A stretch of DNA of 64,000 nt from Halichondria panicea (taxonomy: Eukaryota; Porifera; Demospongiae; Suberitida; Halichondriidae), in NCBI RefSeq assembly GCF_963675165.1, contig NC_087388.1, forward strand, positions 3,787,047 to 3,851,046, in the 5' to 3' direction. A program made the position numbers and the translations under genes. Positions within the stretch are counted from its first letter, which is position 1. Each line of letters opens with the position of its first letter. Below, in pieces: positions 36,092-49,800 of the stretch. Under the pieces are notes generated by a model that saw nothing but the letters and a program-made list of their open reading frames with translations, ran no database searches and was not told the DNA's origin.

Positions 36092-36216
36092 TATAATAAT
36101 TATTAATTAATTAAAAGACCCCTTGAAGTAACGGTTACACTCTATATCCCAAACGCCGGATGGTACTAGATCTAGATCAGAAAAACTCTGCTGCTTGCAA
36201 TTGAAATTATTATTAT

Positions 36217-36294
36217 ACAGATTATTATATTATGATTGACTTGTTGTCAATCGCCAATTGACAACAAGTCAATCATAATAATCTGTATTATAAT
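36217..36294. repeat. Palindrome present only in copy B
   Basis: ttatgattgacttgttgtca is followed by a short spacer and its mirror tgacaacaagtcaatcataa. Copy A (about 9540-9585) has only the left arm. It is either an inverted duplication in B or a loss in A. Confidence 0.6.
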
Positions 36295-36941
36295 TATATA
36301 TTTACCTCTCTACTATAATTATTATTATACCATTGAATGGTAGCAGGAGTGCTAGTATCAATTACAGAAACAGAGATTAGATTAATGTCGAACACGTGGG
36401 TGGCCTGCAAAATTATAATCACGGTGCTTTTATATTTCACCTATGTGCATTGTGCTGGAATCATGCGCTGATTCTGCAGAAGAGAGGGAATTATTCAGTG
36501 CGATTTCTATAGGTGGGTGGTGGGTTACATGGAACTGTCTGGACCGGACCGGACCGAACACAGTATATATACCAATGAGTTTGTGAAGACATAAAGTGCC
36601 CTTTGATAAAATTATAAGGCACAGATAGCAAAATCCTCAAAAAGAATCAAGTTTTGAGCAATTAACTCCTTCTAACAGAAGATGTGACTGACTGTACAAA
36701 TGTTGCCATGTATATATACACATCACTATGATAAAAATAAAAATAAAAGGAGGATGATATTAATGATGATAGTACTGATAGTATACGCTCAGTTGTGTGA
36801 TTGAAAGACAATGAAAATAACAACTCAGTTCTTAACTCGGTTTCATATACAATATTGTTCGTCTCTGTTGCATAATTATAATTACCCTATACTGACTATA
36901 AATTATATTAATTTTACAGTCTTGGTATCTGTATATATATA

Positions 36942-39900
36942 CTATGGAGTAATCTTAAACTTGATCAATCGTGGGATTGCTCTTCTACATCCAGAGTTGA
37001 ATGGTCTGATCACAAGACTGTGCATGCCAGGAGATAGTCCAAAACTTGAGAATCCTTCAGATGAAGTGCCTATGGAAACAGAATTATTGCAAACATGTAT
37101 ATAATCTATACTTTCGTTATAGTACACAAGAAGGCTGGTTGAAGTGCTCTCCTTGGATGAACCATAGATACACGAAAGAAAGGGATAGGCAACGCCCCAC
37201 GTGATGCTAGGTAAATGCAGTGTGTGACGTCACACCCTCTGGTTGGAGGCGAGTTGCGCTCAAGAAAGTACACAATGATCCCTATAATCTGCTTATTTTT
37301 CTCGTAGGGGGCCTAAAAGAGAAATTCAAAGCAATCAGGCATCATGCACACATACACCCAGCACTATACTGATAGCTACAGCTGCTATGTTAGTGCCGAG
37401 CTTTCTTTTATTCAGCTTGATTTGTGTGAAAAAACACCGATTTGTCAGTTTATATACCTCTATCTCCAATATGAAATAATTTTATAACATGTACGTTTCA
37501 CAGAATTAAAGTGTGTTTATAACTGCATGGAACAAAGCATATTTTCCGGCTCTCAATGCAGTGAAGTAGTAGCAGCACCATGAAACGTTTGTCCGAAGTC
37601 CAGAAAGTTTGCGTACCTCTCCTGCTCTTACTGTACATGGTAATCTAGTTTGAAGTGCTCTAAGACACAGTTTAGGTATTAGAAAGTGGAACAGAAGTAT
37701 CTTTATCTGTATTGTGTGATCGAAGAGATGGCATTTGAAGGACTTGAGAACAGACCTGTTATGGCTTGTAGAGTGTACTGACACCCCCTTTGGAGCTCAC
37801 TTTCTCATCACTTTGCATATAGTAGCTCTAAAAGATTAATAGCCTATGTCTAAGTGTATCTGGTGTCTCCTCAAGACTGCACAGTTTGCTATAATACTAC
37901 AAACTCTTTACTGACATTTTGAGTGCACACACCCCTTTTTGCTCATTACACGCCCCTTTTTAGCAACTCGCCTCATCCAACAGAAGTGCTGGGTGTTGCC
38001 TATCCCTTTCTTTCGTGTATCTATGGATGAACAGAGTGCATGTAGTATAAAACTGGGGTAACTAATCTCGCACACAGTCAAGGCCATGTATATTCTTAGA
38101 TTGCAGTTCTGTATGCACTGCACTGTGCTTTGCAGCTCACGTGGAAGTTTGGGAAAAATAATGGTAAAATTGAGTAAGTGCAACGTATGGAAAAACTATC
38201 CCTACGTACGGAGACACAAGTGTTAGTGCAATATTGCGGCTATTATACATGTATCTGAAACTCACAAGATATTGGGATTTGATTGTCCATGCAGAGTGCA
38301 TACAAATTTTTTGTTTTGCTCGTTATTTGGACCAGTTCCTTGCCACTCAACAAACACAGAGTCTCCAGTAATAGTGATTCCATTGTGAATGAGGTGGAGC
38401 CAACAGTCACTTATTGAATCTGTCGAAATTAGATAGAGTCCAGGGTTTAATTTAGTTGGGCCCTCTTGGGATTTGACTTTTACAACACAAAGCATCTCCT
38501 GAGAATGCACTAGGGGCGACCCAAACAGCCTAGAAAACAAAATGTTCTGTGACAGCATGCCCTTAAGGATAAATAGCTGTGTGCACAATACGTATACAAT
38601 CGAAGAATTGCCTGAAACTGCACGAAGTGCGATCTCAGACAGCCTAAATACCTAATTATTTTAGCGGGTATTATTTCTGTAAAATCGTATAGTTACTCGT
38701 TGAACACACCACCTCACTTTTAGTTTTGTATTAATTACCTATAGCTTACACTTACCTAATCTAAAAGTCCTGCTGAAATCCATGATGATATCAGCAGGGC
38801 CTTTACTGCTCACAGTGAATGTGAACTTTTTTCTTTGTAATGACCCTAGACTCCCAACATATATACCAGATGTACCTGTTGTATAGCAGTGTAAATATAC
38901 AACGTTAGCTACAGTATGTAAAAAAAAAACCTATAAAAAAGACACAAGTATGAAACACAGTTTAGCCGGCTTGGTCTCATGCATAATTATAATCATGCAG
39001 ATATTAAGCTGCTATACCAACTCTGATGACATGCAGTATCATACTTGCGTGCATGGTCTTTTCTGCCGACTATAGCCTATGCAGCACCAATAAAAAGTAC
39101 ATGCAGCTACATGTACATCAACAACTCACAATCAGACGACCTTCTCTCAATCTGATAGGTTGCACTAAGGAAAGATGTTCTCATGCTAAACTCGAATTCA
39201 TACCTATTCCCAATCACCCTTGGAGTATTATTTCTGAAACGAAAGGAGAAGTCTGCGAAAAAAGTATAATTAAGGAACTTGACTATAGACATGTAAGAGA
39301 CAATCATATACATATACGTACACATTTCACTGCGTGTGAATGACATACCATCATCATCGATTACTGTAAGAGTGGTTCTATTACTAGAGAATCCGATGGC
39401 AGGATCAATCGAGAGAGCAAATATTGAGAACATTTCATCATCTTCATCAATGAGATCTTGTGTTACATCGACACAAGTACACCTTCTCTGAGTACCAATC
39501 ATAGACTGGAAATTGACCATACTCGAAAGAATATCAAAATCTGAACAAGAACGTATTAGCTAGTATTAATTTCATGAGTTTTATAGAAATGCACCATCAG
39601 ACTCTTCAGTAACCAAGACCACATCAAAGACAAGAGGAGAATCTTCCACAACGCGACAAATCTGGAGAGCAAGGTCTCGATCACCAATCCCCTCCGTAGT
39701 TGAGTACTCAGAGTGCTCAAAGCTGACAATCACTTCAAAACAAAATTTGATTTTAAATAGAGCATCTAGCTATAAGATAATTACCTTGACAAGAGAAGCC
39801 ATCTCCAATATAAGGTGGATTGCACATGCAGGTGAAACCAGAGGGCAACGCACTTACAGTGGCACAGACAGCATTCACATCACATGGACGAGGATGACAT

Positions 39901-40742
39901 AGATTCGTACCAGGATCTGTAAATTTAAAAGGAGAAAACTTGGGTGCCCATTAAACAATCATCAAACCACTAACCTTCACAACTAATTCCATTGGCCTCA
40001 AATGGAGGAATGCATACGCATGTGAAACTATCCGTTGTCACGCTATCCCTAACACAGGCTGCGTTGGTGTCACATGGACTAGACGAGCATGGATCTGGGA
40101 CTGTGTTAGAGAGAGAGAAATTGATTGTGTCTTACCTACGTATATTCAAACCACCAACCTTCGCAACTAAATCCGTTGGCCTCAAATGGAGGAATACATG
40201 TGCATGTGAAACTGTCCGTTGTTAAACTATCCCTAACACAGGCTGCATTGACTTCACATGGACTAGACGAGCATGGATCTGGGACTGTGTGAGGGAGAGA
40301 GCAATTAACGACTGTTACTAAAATTAAAACCATCTACCTTCACAACTAATTCCATCGGCCTCAAATGGAGGAATGCATGTGCATGTGAAACTATCCGTTG
40401 TCACGCTATCCCTAACACAGGCTGCGTTTGTGTCACATGGACTAGACAAGCATGGATCTGGGACTGTGTTAGAGAGAGAGAAATTGATTGTGTCTTACCT
40501 ACGAATATTCAAACCACCAACCTTCGCAACTAAATCCGTTGGCCTCAAATGGAGGAACGCATGTGCATGTGAAACTATCCGTCATCACACTATCACTAAC
40601 ACAGGCTGCGTTGACTTCACATGGACTAGATGAGCATGGATCTGGGACTGTGTGAGGGAGAGAGTTACAGTCTATGTAACTTGAATATCCTGGTACAATA
40701 GTTAGTATCCACCTGTGACTCGTCCTGGACATGCAGCAGGTT
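36942..40742 (-). CDS. EGF / Calx-beta / C-terminal half without protease, copy B
   Basis: Exons in order: 40742-40713, EGF 40647-40522, 40463-40338, 40284-40159, 40100-39975, 39916-39785, Calx-beta 39732-39595, 39540-39349, 39252-39130, then 38875-38756, microexon 38676-38652, 38529-38266 and terminal 37069-36942. These match copy A exons, with one more EGF module. No signal peptide or M8 exon lies directly upstream. The next DNA (from about 40761) is unrelated. Either long-range splicing from 45.8 kb joins it to the protease or it is a 5'-deleted fragment. Exon 38529-38266 keeps the frame where A is broken but has 4 extra bases near 38290, which shift the last exon to an early stop. Confidence 0.7.
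37162..38026. mobile_element. 865-bp TIR element only in copy B, 5-bp TSD atgaa
   Basis: ccatagatacacgaaagaaa at 37162 is mirrored by tttctttcgtgtatctatgg ending at 38026, with about 32-bp TIRs. atgaa repeats at 37157-37161 and 38027-38031. Copy A has the single-copy empty site at about 10438-10444. No transposase. Confidence 0.88.
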
Positions 40743-40804
40743 CTGCAACAAAAAAATGTGATGAATTAATCCAAGAAGAGAAGACGACTTATTAAATTTG
40801 ACAG

Positions 40805-41700
40805 GATTTTTTGAGGATTTTAGAGACTATACGTACATACATCTTTTTGGACTAAGCGCTGATGAAAAAGGCAATGTTTTAAAAGGAGAAAAAACTAAAT
40901 TAGCCGTGGCACTCCTTTTGCAAGCCTGGGTGAGGTTAAACCATGACTCAGCTACATTTAGGGAGCTTTTATCAATATTGGTTAAACAGAATAAGGGAGA
41001 GGTTGCAAGAAATGTCTGTGAGTACTTGGAACGGAAACACTTGACAAGTGAACAAAACTATCGGAAAATTCAAGTGAAACTAATGAGGCTAGTAAACAAA
41101 ACTGCTCATCAAGGTAAAAAATTGCTGTCTATGATTCAAAAGAATAGTCTCTTTAAGTCAATCATAGTATCACTAGTGATTGCCATTATTACAATGTTTG
41201 CTTACAACATCACTTCTTCCCAAACTGAACGAAACACTCTTCCTCGGATCTCTATACCACTGGGTCCCCCTCCATTGATCATGACCAATTTCCATCAACA
41301 CAAGATCAAGACTGAGGACGTATGGTACTCAACACCAGTTTACACTCATGATCGTGGCTACAAAATCTGTCTTGGTGTCTACGCCAATGGACAAGCGCAA
41401 TATGCAGGAACACATGTCAGTGGTCTTGTCTATTTCATGAAGGGAGAATTTGACGATGAATTAAAGTGGCCATTTCGTGGGATCATATATTTCAGAGTGC
41501 TGGACAAACTCAAAGACATAATTTCGTACATATATGTCGAATATAACAGCAAGGGAGAAGGAGAACGAGTTACAGGTGATGCCGAGTATTCAAAAGCAGG
41601 AAGAGGAAGTTTGAAATTTATTTCCCACAATGAACTAGAACATAAATTCTTATATCATGATACCCTTGTGTTTCAAATCTACTTAGTAAAACTTTTATAA
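40805..41700 (+). CDS. Orphan last exon: death-like - TM - MATH/TRAF domain protein
   Basis: Open frame after an acceptor-like atttgacag at 40804, stop TAA at 41698-41700, AATAAA just after. About 298 residues. Residues about 5-80 resemble the later helices of a death domain (LAVALLLQAWVRLNHDSATF..). The TM is near 121-137 (SIIVSLVIAIITMFAYNI). A MATH/TRAF-C domain follows (WYSTPVYTHDRGYKICLGVY, ELKWPFRGIIYF). TRAF-type MATH domains bind receptor tails or self-trimerise. No ATG or first death helix is present, and the DNA upstream of 40760 is antisense EGF exons, so the 5' exons seem to have been cut off by the rearrangement. It converges on the ITIH_C exon of the opposite strand. Confidence 0.7.
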
Positions 41701-41906
41701 AAATAAATGTTTAAGATATCCAGTGCACCACTCACTGCATGAAATCAATGGTAATTACGCATACTTATAGTTACATGAGTCTGTTTGTGGAATTCATAAA
41801 TCTAGATCCACTAAAACAGTGAAGCAAACAAAATCACTTGCTACTAAAAAGCAAAAAAGGAACTTGCTGAATATACTGTTCTAACTGTAATAAGAAACAT
41901 TATGTT

Positions 41907-43861
41907 TCAGCCTGCAAACTTGAAGTGGTCAGTTCCAATGTTGTCCACAAGATAGTCATTGTACTCTCCCTCAATGAGCCCTTTCCCTTGGTGGCCAGCG
42001 TTCATGGCAGTCCAACAAAACTGGTCATGTTGTGGCTCTCTCTCCATGAAAGACCATAATGGACGACGAATCACTGGGACAGGCTCCTTATTGGGGAGGA
42101 TTATAATTTTGCGTGTGGTGTCGATCTCAACTCCTTTACGGAAGAACTGACCTGTGCATGGGGGATCATGTATTATAAATTACAGCGGTTTTCTATAGGG
42201 GTATATAACTACGAGTACAGTGCAACATGGCAATTATTGCACTGGATGTGACATAATCCCGAGGGCCACATATTGTACGAGGGCGCCAATAACTAACTTT
42301 TTGCCCAATGATATCTGATTTCCCATTTTCATTTGGTGAACAAACGCTTGTTAAACAATTAAGGCCCAAGCCACGCTGCTATCAATGCCAAGGTTTTGTT
42401 TGTAATAAAATAATAGACATGAATTCAAGCGAAATTCCATAGTGAATTCCATAGTTTTGCTTCCCATTGGTCTGAGCCTATAAAAGGGACTGTTAAAGTT
42501 ATTGAGTGGAACGTTGGGCATAAGTCAAAAAGCAGATTTTGTTCACTGCAATTACACAGTGCAACATGACATACAATCTATTATGGTAGTGATGCAACAT
42601 GCCATATATACACAGAGCACTGGATTGCTTTGATCAGCATGCAGCCAACTCATGGGTAACAAATATATATACCGTACAACAGCGGGTTATTTTCGTATGG
42701 TGGGAATGATCGTATTTTTGTTTTTCGCTCATTAAATTATTCTTCTACAATAGGTTCAACGTCACTATCCTGATTCTTGAGCTACAAATTTAGAATACGT
42801 AACAATTAATTAATGGGCAGAAAATATGTACCAGCGAAAATTACCTGCTATACGGTAAGTTCATGCACTCCTGACCATATCAATGGCATACCCCAACTCT
42901 TGCAGCTGATATATGGGCTACGACAGGGCTTAGTACATGGGGATTTGAAGCATAATAATTAATGTAATTTCAACAGGACGACATTTAAGGGCAACCTCGA
43001 TGAAATCCATGGCTGTACTGTGTACTAGTTATATTGTGTAATGAATGTGCAATTATTATGTTATGCCTCTGACAGTCTTGGGCAAAGTTTAAATAATTAT
43101 GGCCTCACCTATAATAATAATATGCCAGTACCGGGAGGTGGATTACCTGGAACAGAGCACATTTATGCAATCTAGAAGAGAAGTTGATGTGCCCAAAATT
43201 TTCATTTGTGGCTATCTTCAATCCTCTCAATTCAACACACACGTTTTTCCTCTTTTATTCAGTAAACTATATATAGGCCAAAGAGTAGGAGGTGGTTAGT
43301 ATACCAACTACCACCAACCAGTGTGCACACCCCTTCTTAATTCTGTACATGCATGCATGCATGGCTAACCGATTAATCCATGAAAATCCTGTGTGTGATT
43401 ATGATATAAGGTGTTATGCCAAAACAAATCCAAGTGCTCATTCATGAAGTGAACAGTGAAGTTGACACCGACATCCTCTATAATGATGAGAACAGACGGG
43501 TACACACCATGAGGAATAGGTGATGAGCGATCCGAAATATAAACTTGACCTTTCTTGAATCGAATTTTCCCAATATTTTCTGGAGATACTTTAACTTTGT
43601 TGAACTCGATACGATGTTGTCGAGCAGTAAAGGAGACTGCGACCTGATTGGCTCTTTCAGCATTTTTAGCAATAATTCCCAGCGCTCCTATCCAAGTGAC
43701 CCCGTCTTTTTTTGAGTCAGGTGAGAACAGAGCATTCATCACTAGTTTGCTATTGCTTATGAGGTTGTAGCTAAATCCTTGCTCGCCCATAATCGAGAAA
43801 CATAACAGCTTCTTACTTGGGAGGACCACGCTGAAGTGAGAGTCGGCACCCATAGTCATTC
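41907..43861 (-). CDS. ITIH_C-like C-terminal domain, two exons
   Basis: Exon 43861-43370 reads GMTMGADSHFSVVLPSKKLL, then FSYNLISNSKLVMNALF and VTWIGALGIIAKN, ending HNHTQDFHGLIG. Exon 42151-41907 reads QFFRKGVEIDTTRKIIILPN, then DQFCWTAMNAGHQGKGLIEG, EYNDYLVDNIG and a stop. The HGLIGQFF motif, the late Cys-Trp and the GLI.G...DY.V ending match the C-terminal domain of inter-alpha-trypsin inhibitor heavy chains, which in vertebrates links to hyaluronan chemistry. The DPHF cleavage motif of vertebrates is replaced here by ADSHF. Confidence 0.75.
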
Positions 43862-46800
43862 CTGAATTCAAAACAAATTATAATGCTACATAATTTATAT
43901 GGCTCTAGTAAATAAATTACCATACAGACCTGAGTTTTCGCTTTTACATTGAAAAAGGGAGAACAACCCATCTAATATAATTTAAGTGACAACTCGGTCT
44001 GGGAACGAGGCTAAATGTTAAGCGTGAAAGCTTATTAATTTAATGCGATTATGGAATAGATCTACGTTACATTATTATTATTATAGCGGGTTAGTGCAAG
44101 TTTCATTAGCCTACATTGAGCTGTACCAAATTTTAGAGAAATACAAAATTTTTAACTGGGTAGTTTTTACAAAAATTACACCAACAAAATTTACCCGCTA
44201 CACTGGTTATGGGACAATGAACTCCTAGCTAGCGAGGGCAACCTTTGATCGTTCTTCTTTTGTAGCTTTTAAATGAGAACACACAAACACACATTGCATT
44301 CATTCATAGACAGACATAAAACATACCCGAGCAAATGAAGCCATCTCCAACAAAGCCGGGATTGCAGGAGCAATTAAACTCAGGTGAAGTTAGACCAGTT
44401 ATTGTGCACTCGGCATTTACATCACAAGGACCAGAATTACAAGGATTGGGATCTGTGAAAGAGAGCACATGCACTTAGTCATTATTCATTACATCACTTA
44501 ATGCATTGCAACTCGTTCATTACTACATCAACCAACAAACAGAGTCCGCGTTTAGAATGCAATGTTAATTAAGTGAGCCTCATCGCGTTTTAACTATTAC
44601 GAATTGCATGCAAAATCTCTTTCGATATAGCATTGTCAAAGACATGCTCAGCGAAATTCATCATTGGTTTTTAGCAACACGCGCCCACACAATTGAACGT
44701 TGACTCTACTTCTTCTTCTTTGTCTTTGTTGCCTTCAGTTTTGGAGAGTAGCCCGATAGAAAAAATCCCATGTGGTGTATGAAGGAGCTTTAATCTATTG
44801 ATATACATGACATGTAGCAGGTCAGAGCGCAGATTATGAGCAAGAGCCACTCTTGCGCACAGGCATCAGGTAGCCAGTCCAGGCCAAGCAGTAGGGCGCA
44901 GAGGGTGGTATGGGTGGAGGCATCTGTTGAGCTAGGAGTGAGATATACGTGGAGTTTAATCAGTTTAGCTTGGTGGAGCTCTACTAGACTATCTGTCAGT
45001 ATCAGCTCTTGGTATCAGCATAGTCACGATCCATGATCCAATAACATCTAGTTAGTCTCTATTAAACAATCATCAAACCACCAACCTTCACAACTAATTC
45101 CATTGGCCTCAAATGGAGGAATGCATATGCATGTGAAACTATCCGTTGTCACGCTATCCCTAACACAGGCTGCGTTGGTGTCACATGGACTAGACGAGCA
45201 TGGATCTGGGACTGTGTTAGAGAGAGAGAAATTGATTGTGTCTTACCTACGTATATTCAAACCACCAACCTTCGCAACTAATTCCGTTGGCCTCAAATGG
45301 AGGAATACATGTGCATGTGAAACTGTCCGTTGTTAAACTATCCCTAACACAGGCTGCATTGACTTCACATGGACTAGACGAGCATGGATCTGGGACTGTG
45401 TGAGGGAGAGAGCAATTAACGACTATTACTAAAAGTAAAACCATCTACCTTCACAACTAATTCCATCGGCCTCAAATGAAGGAATGCATGCGCATGTGAA
45501 ACTATCCGTTGTCACGCTATCCCTAACACAGGCTGCGTTGGTGTCACATGGACTAGACGAGCATGGATCTGGGACTGTGTTAGAGAGAGAGAAATTGATT
45601 GTGTCTTACCTATATTCAAACCACCAACCTTCACAATTAGTTCCATTGGCCTCAAATGGAGGAATGCATGTGCATGTGAAACTATCCGTCATCACACTAT
45701 CTCTAACACAGGCTGCGTTGACTTCACATGGACTAGATGAGCATGGATCTGGGACTGTGTGAGGGAGAGAGTTACAGTCTATGTAACTTGAATATCCTGG
45801 TACAATAGTTAGTACCCACCTGTGATTCGTCCTGGACATGCAGCAGGTTCTGAAACAAAAAATGTGTTGATTTGCATAAGGATCGAAGAATTGTGTATAG
45901 GTACATTATTTCCTAACGTTTTACAATCTTAGAACTGTTTCATTATCGATAACAAGCCAATAATTATAACAAAATTATGCTTCAGTTTCAGATTGCTGCT
46001 CGCTCTATATAGCCAATGCATGAATTGACAGTCTGAATCACATTTAGCTTACCTGCAGATGGACAACTTTCTAAGTCGTCCTGCATGAAGGAAAAATGCG
46101 TTTGATATTTAAAGTTATTTTCTCAATGAATACAGTCATGCAGACTATACAAAAATATGGTTATCATAATTACAGACCGATCCCGATCAGTTCATTAACC
46201 ATTTACGCTAGCTGTTGATAATTACATCTACTTACATAGCATACGCTGGCGCAGGATGGGCAGATGTATGAGCCTTGGTAGCGAATGCCATTCACAGTTG
46301 TGTCCACAATAATCTAACAGAAGGTTTTAATGCATCATACAATATTCGTACAAATAGTCACCATACCTCTTCCCCTGCACAAGAGCACAGAAAAGACACG
46401 CCCTCGAGAATGATCTCAACTCCAGAAGAGGTACAATTATACTGCATGCAATACAAATGTGTTTTTAATTATGACTATTAATTATATCTTACCCGATAAC
46501 ACCCAGCAGCAGTAGTGTACCTTCCTTCAGTGCCAATACTGTTCGTTCTAGTCCAGTCTCTTCCCAACTGGAAGCAGCGAGAGCCTACTCCGTACAATTG
46601 ACCACCATTGTTCACTGATGGGCTGTTGGAGGCCTCAGAGCATCTTGTCTAGTCAATTAGCAAGCATAAATGTATATATTGTACTTGCATTATACTGTAC
46701 AATTCAATCACTTACTGAAGGTATGGCATCCTCAAATGGGCAGTAATCTGCAGTCTCAGTTCGACCACCATAACTTGCACTTGTATCAAAAAACTGTTGA

Positions 46801-49800
46801 AAGTACACAAGTATATACGCAAGTTGAAGTGTGTATTGACTTCTTATTTGCTAAGCATGCATATCAATACATGAAACTGTAAAAAGCAGTGGACACTGAC
46901 GCCAGACAGCTAACCTGATATAGAGATGTAGGTGGAGGATCGACGTCACTCTCAAGATTGCAGTGAGAAATGAACTCGTGATCCATTGTGCATCCTCTAG
47001 TATCGTCATCAACATCAACACAATACGGCGATATGCTCCTTCCACTGTAGTATGCAAGTTATAAAGTGAGCACTTTTCAGTATCAGAACGCTAATACGAA
47101 CCCCATTAAATCATTAGGTTAACTTGTTGCATAATCAAATGAGTGGCTTTGGCAATTCTCACCACAAAAGCCTCAAATTATTATCTGCACAATTATAATC
47201 TTTTCTACTTATAAATACAACTCAAAATACACATGAAGAACACACCTTTCTTGCTGCTGAGTAATATACTCCCTACAGCTGCCGTGAGGAATTGTACAGC
47301 CAGAGTTGAGACCCCAAGCAAAGGCATCAGCCACCTCGTAATTGGGAATATACCACCTATTGGAAGAAACACAGTCACTAAATACTCACAACAAACATAT
47401 ACATAACAAATTTCACTTGCAATTCTATGCAATTTTATGTGACATACCAGCTGCCAAATTATAATTATAATTATAGGCATCAAGTCTTTCTTACCCAGTA
47501 TCCTGAAAGAGCCCAAGAGTGATCCTTGAGAAAGGACAGGTGAACAGTGTGACCCCTGTCATTCCTTCATTCTAGAAGAAAATTCACACAATCATCCTTT
47601 CATTAAAGCAAGAAATATTTGAAAGTATCGACTAGCAAAGGATGGCTTTATACAAGTATGGAAACAGAACTGGGCTAACCCCCATAATCCTCTGCTCCCA
47701 GTGAGAACCAGCTGTTCCTTCTCCGCCCTGGTTCTCTAATTCAACACCAATGATGTTAGAACAGTTGTAGTGCAGTCGAGCTTGCTCCTACATTGAATAT
47801 GTTTCATAATTATGAGCACCAATTGATTGAGTTTAATTCGCAAAACTAATACAATGCAACAACAAATTTAATACCCACCACAACATTAGGAGTGACCAAG
47901 AGTGTCACTTCATGATTGACGAGGCCATCTCTGGTGGACCAGTCGGTGTACGTCTCTGTCCGTACTGTGTTGGTACTTGGGACACTGGGGTGGATAAACA
48001 AACAACAAGTTCATATTCAGGCTACGTGTAAGAAACTTCAGTACATGCACAACACATTATTGGGTAAAAAAATTGATACAGATAGTACAGATTGACAAAA
48101 TATGGATTATCCACTTGCAGGATCATTTCCACAGTCAAAACACCTGTATAAATTTCACCTTGGGGGAGAACCATCCTGGCCTCTTGCAGTCCTGGGATTG
48201 CCATTTTCATCACGAAACCATTGAAACAGACTAGAACTAAATCCCTGTCGTGAAAAAACAGTAATTATATCTGGGAAAAGTTTATGATCCCACGGGGGAA
48301 GCACAGAAACAAGAAAGAGGGAGAGTTGTACAATAATCTGTCACAGCGTCATTCACATGCACATAATTATCTACCACAAGCCATTTAACAATAATCGTGA
48401 CATATACACAGACACGTTTTTACCACATGGTTTTCTCTATGACATGCATGTAGTATATGATCAGTTACACAAACAATTGTCATTTAAGCCAAGCAAACAA
48501 TGAGAATATGGATTTCGTTTGAGGTGGGGCTAACGGTGTAAGTGGCAACTAAAGTTCTCAATGTTCTAATGTTCTAAGAATAGGGGGAACAAAGTAGGCA
48601 AAAAGTATGCGGTAATGGTATATGATCTATTGTGCCCATTACTGCAGCGAAATTCCTATGCTGTACCGCAACTGATAGTCTTTGCAGTAGGTGTGCTTGG
48701 TGAATATCCAGTGACTCGATCATGCATAGACTTAGGCCCAAGAACACCTGTAGTTTCAATAAGAACACTTGTAGTTTCAATATCTATGGAGTGAAACAGT
48801 GCAGAGAACCGACGCTGGTGCAGCTATAAACCTCGGTGGTAGCACACAGGGAGTATATATAGGATGGGGCAAAAGTGCATGGTGTCCAGCCATGATTTGG
48901 AAGTATGGGAAGCTGCTGGTGTGGGATGCACTGTGCCTGGCAACAGTGATGCTATTTGGACGCTTTCCATCCCACCGCTGTAAGCCTGATGGTTCAAGGC
49001 ATGCTAGTACATTTGCAGTGGTGAACATTTACAACATTTTTATTGCAGGTATGTACGTATTATAAAATGGTGCTGTTTGTGTGGTTGTTAGGTCCATGGT
49101 ATATAGGCCCTATACTAATAGTAGTCAGTGCATAAATAGCACACCCGAGAAGAGACCTGCATGCTGAATAGAAAAGGAGCTTTGTATATAATTATCACTA
49201 CTGCATTGGACTGGTATTACGCATAAACTATAACTAGATCTAAAAATATGAAACTGACTTTAGCTTTATGCTCACCATAAAAGATAAGGGTTAGACACTC
49301 TTCGTTGCTTCAAAATGGATTATTTAATCTGTGAATAGTCTGAAACAGGTCCTATGGCAAGCTGGATACTCACTTTAGGAGCCATGATCACAATTAAATT
49401 AATTGATTAGCTATACAAAAATTGTGTATTTGCATGGTGGCAATGAAAAGCGGAGTTCCAGAGTCATTATGTAACATAATTTTAAAATCAAATAGTAACA
49501 GAGAAAAATATATAGGTGGATGAAAAAATTAGGGAACAAATTTCCCTATTTTTTGAATTCACCGCATCAAAATCACACGGACAGAATCTTCTCATACACG
49601 TTAAATATTGATGAGCAAAATCCGTCAAGGGCCTACAGTACCGGTGTCAGAGGAATGAATGACTCCCCGGTGGGAGTGACCCCCGGTCATTCCTGCCTAA
49701 GGTGTGGGGGACTCCCCCAGGAGTGAATGACTCCCTACGTGCATGCTTGTTTGTTCCGGCCAATGTGACCTGTTTCTATCTAATAAACAATTTAGTATAT

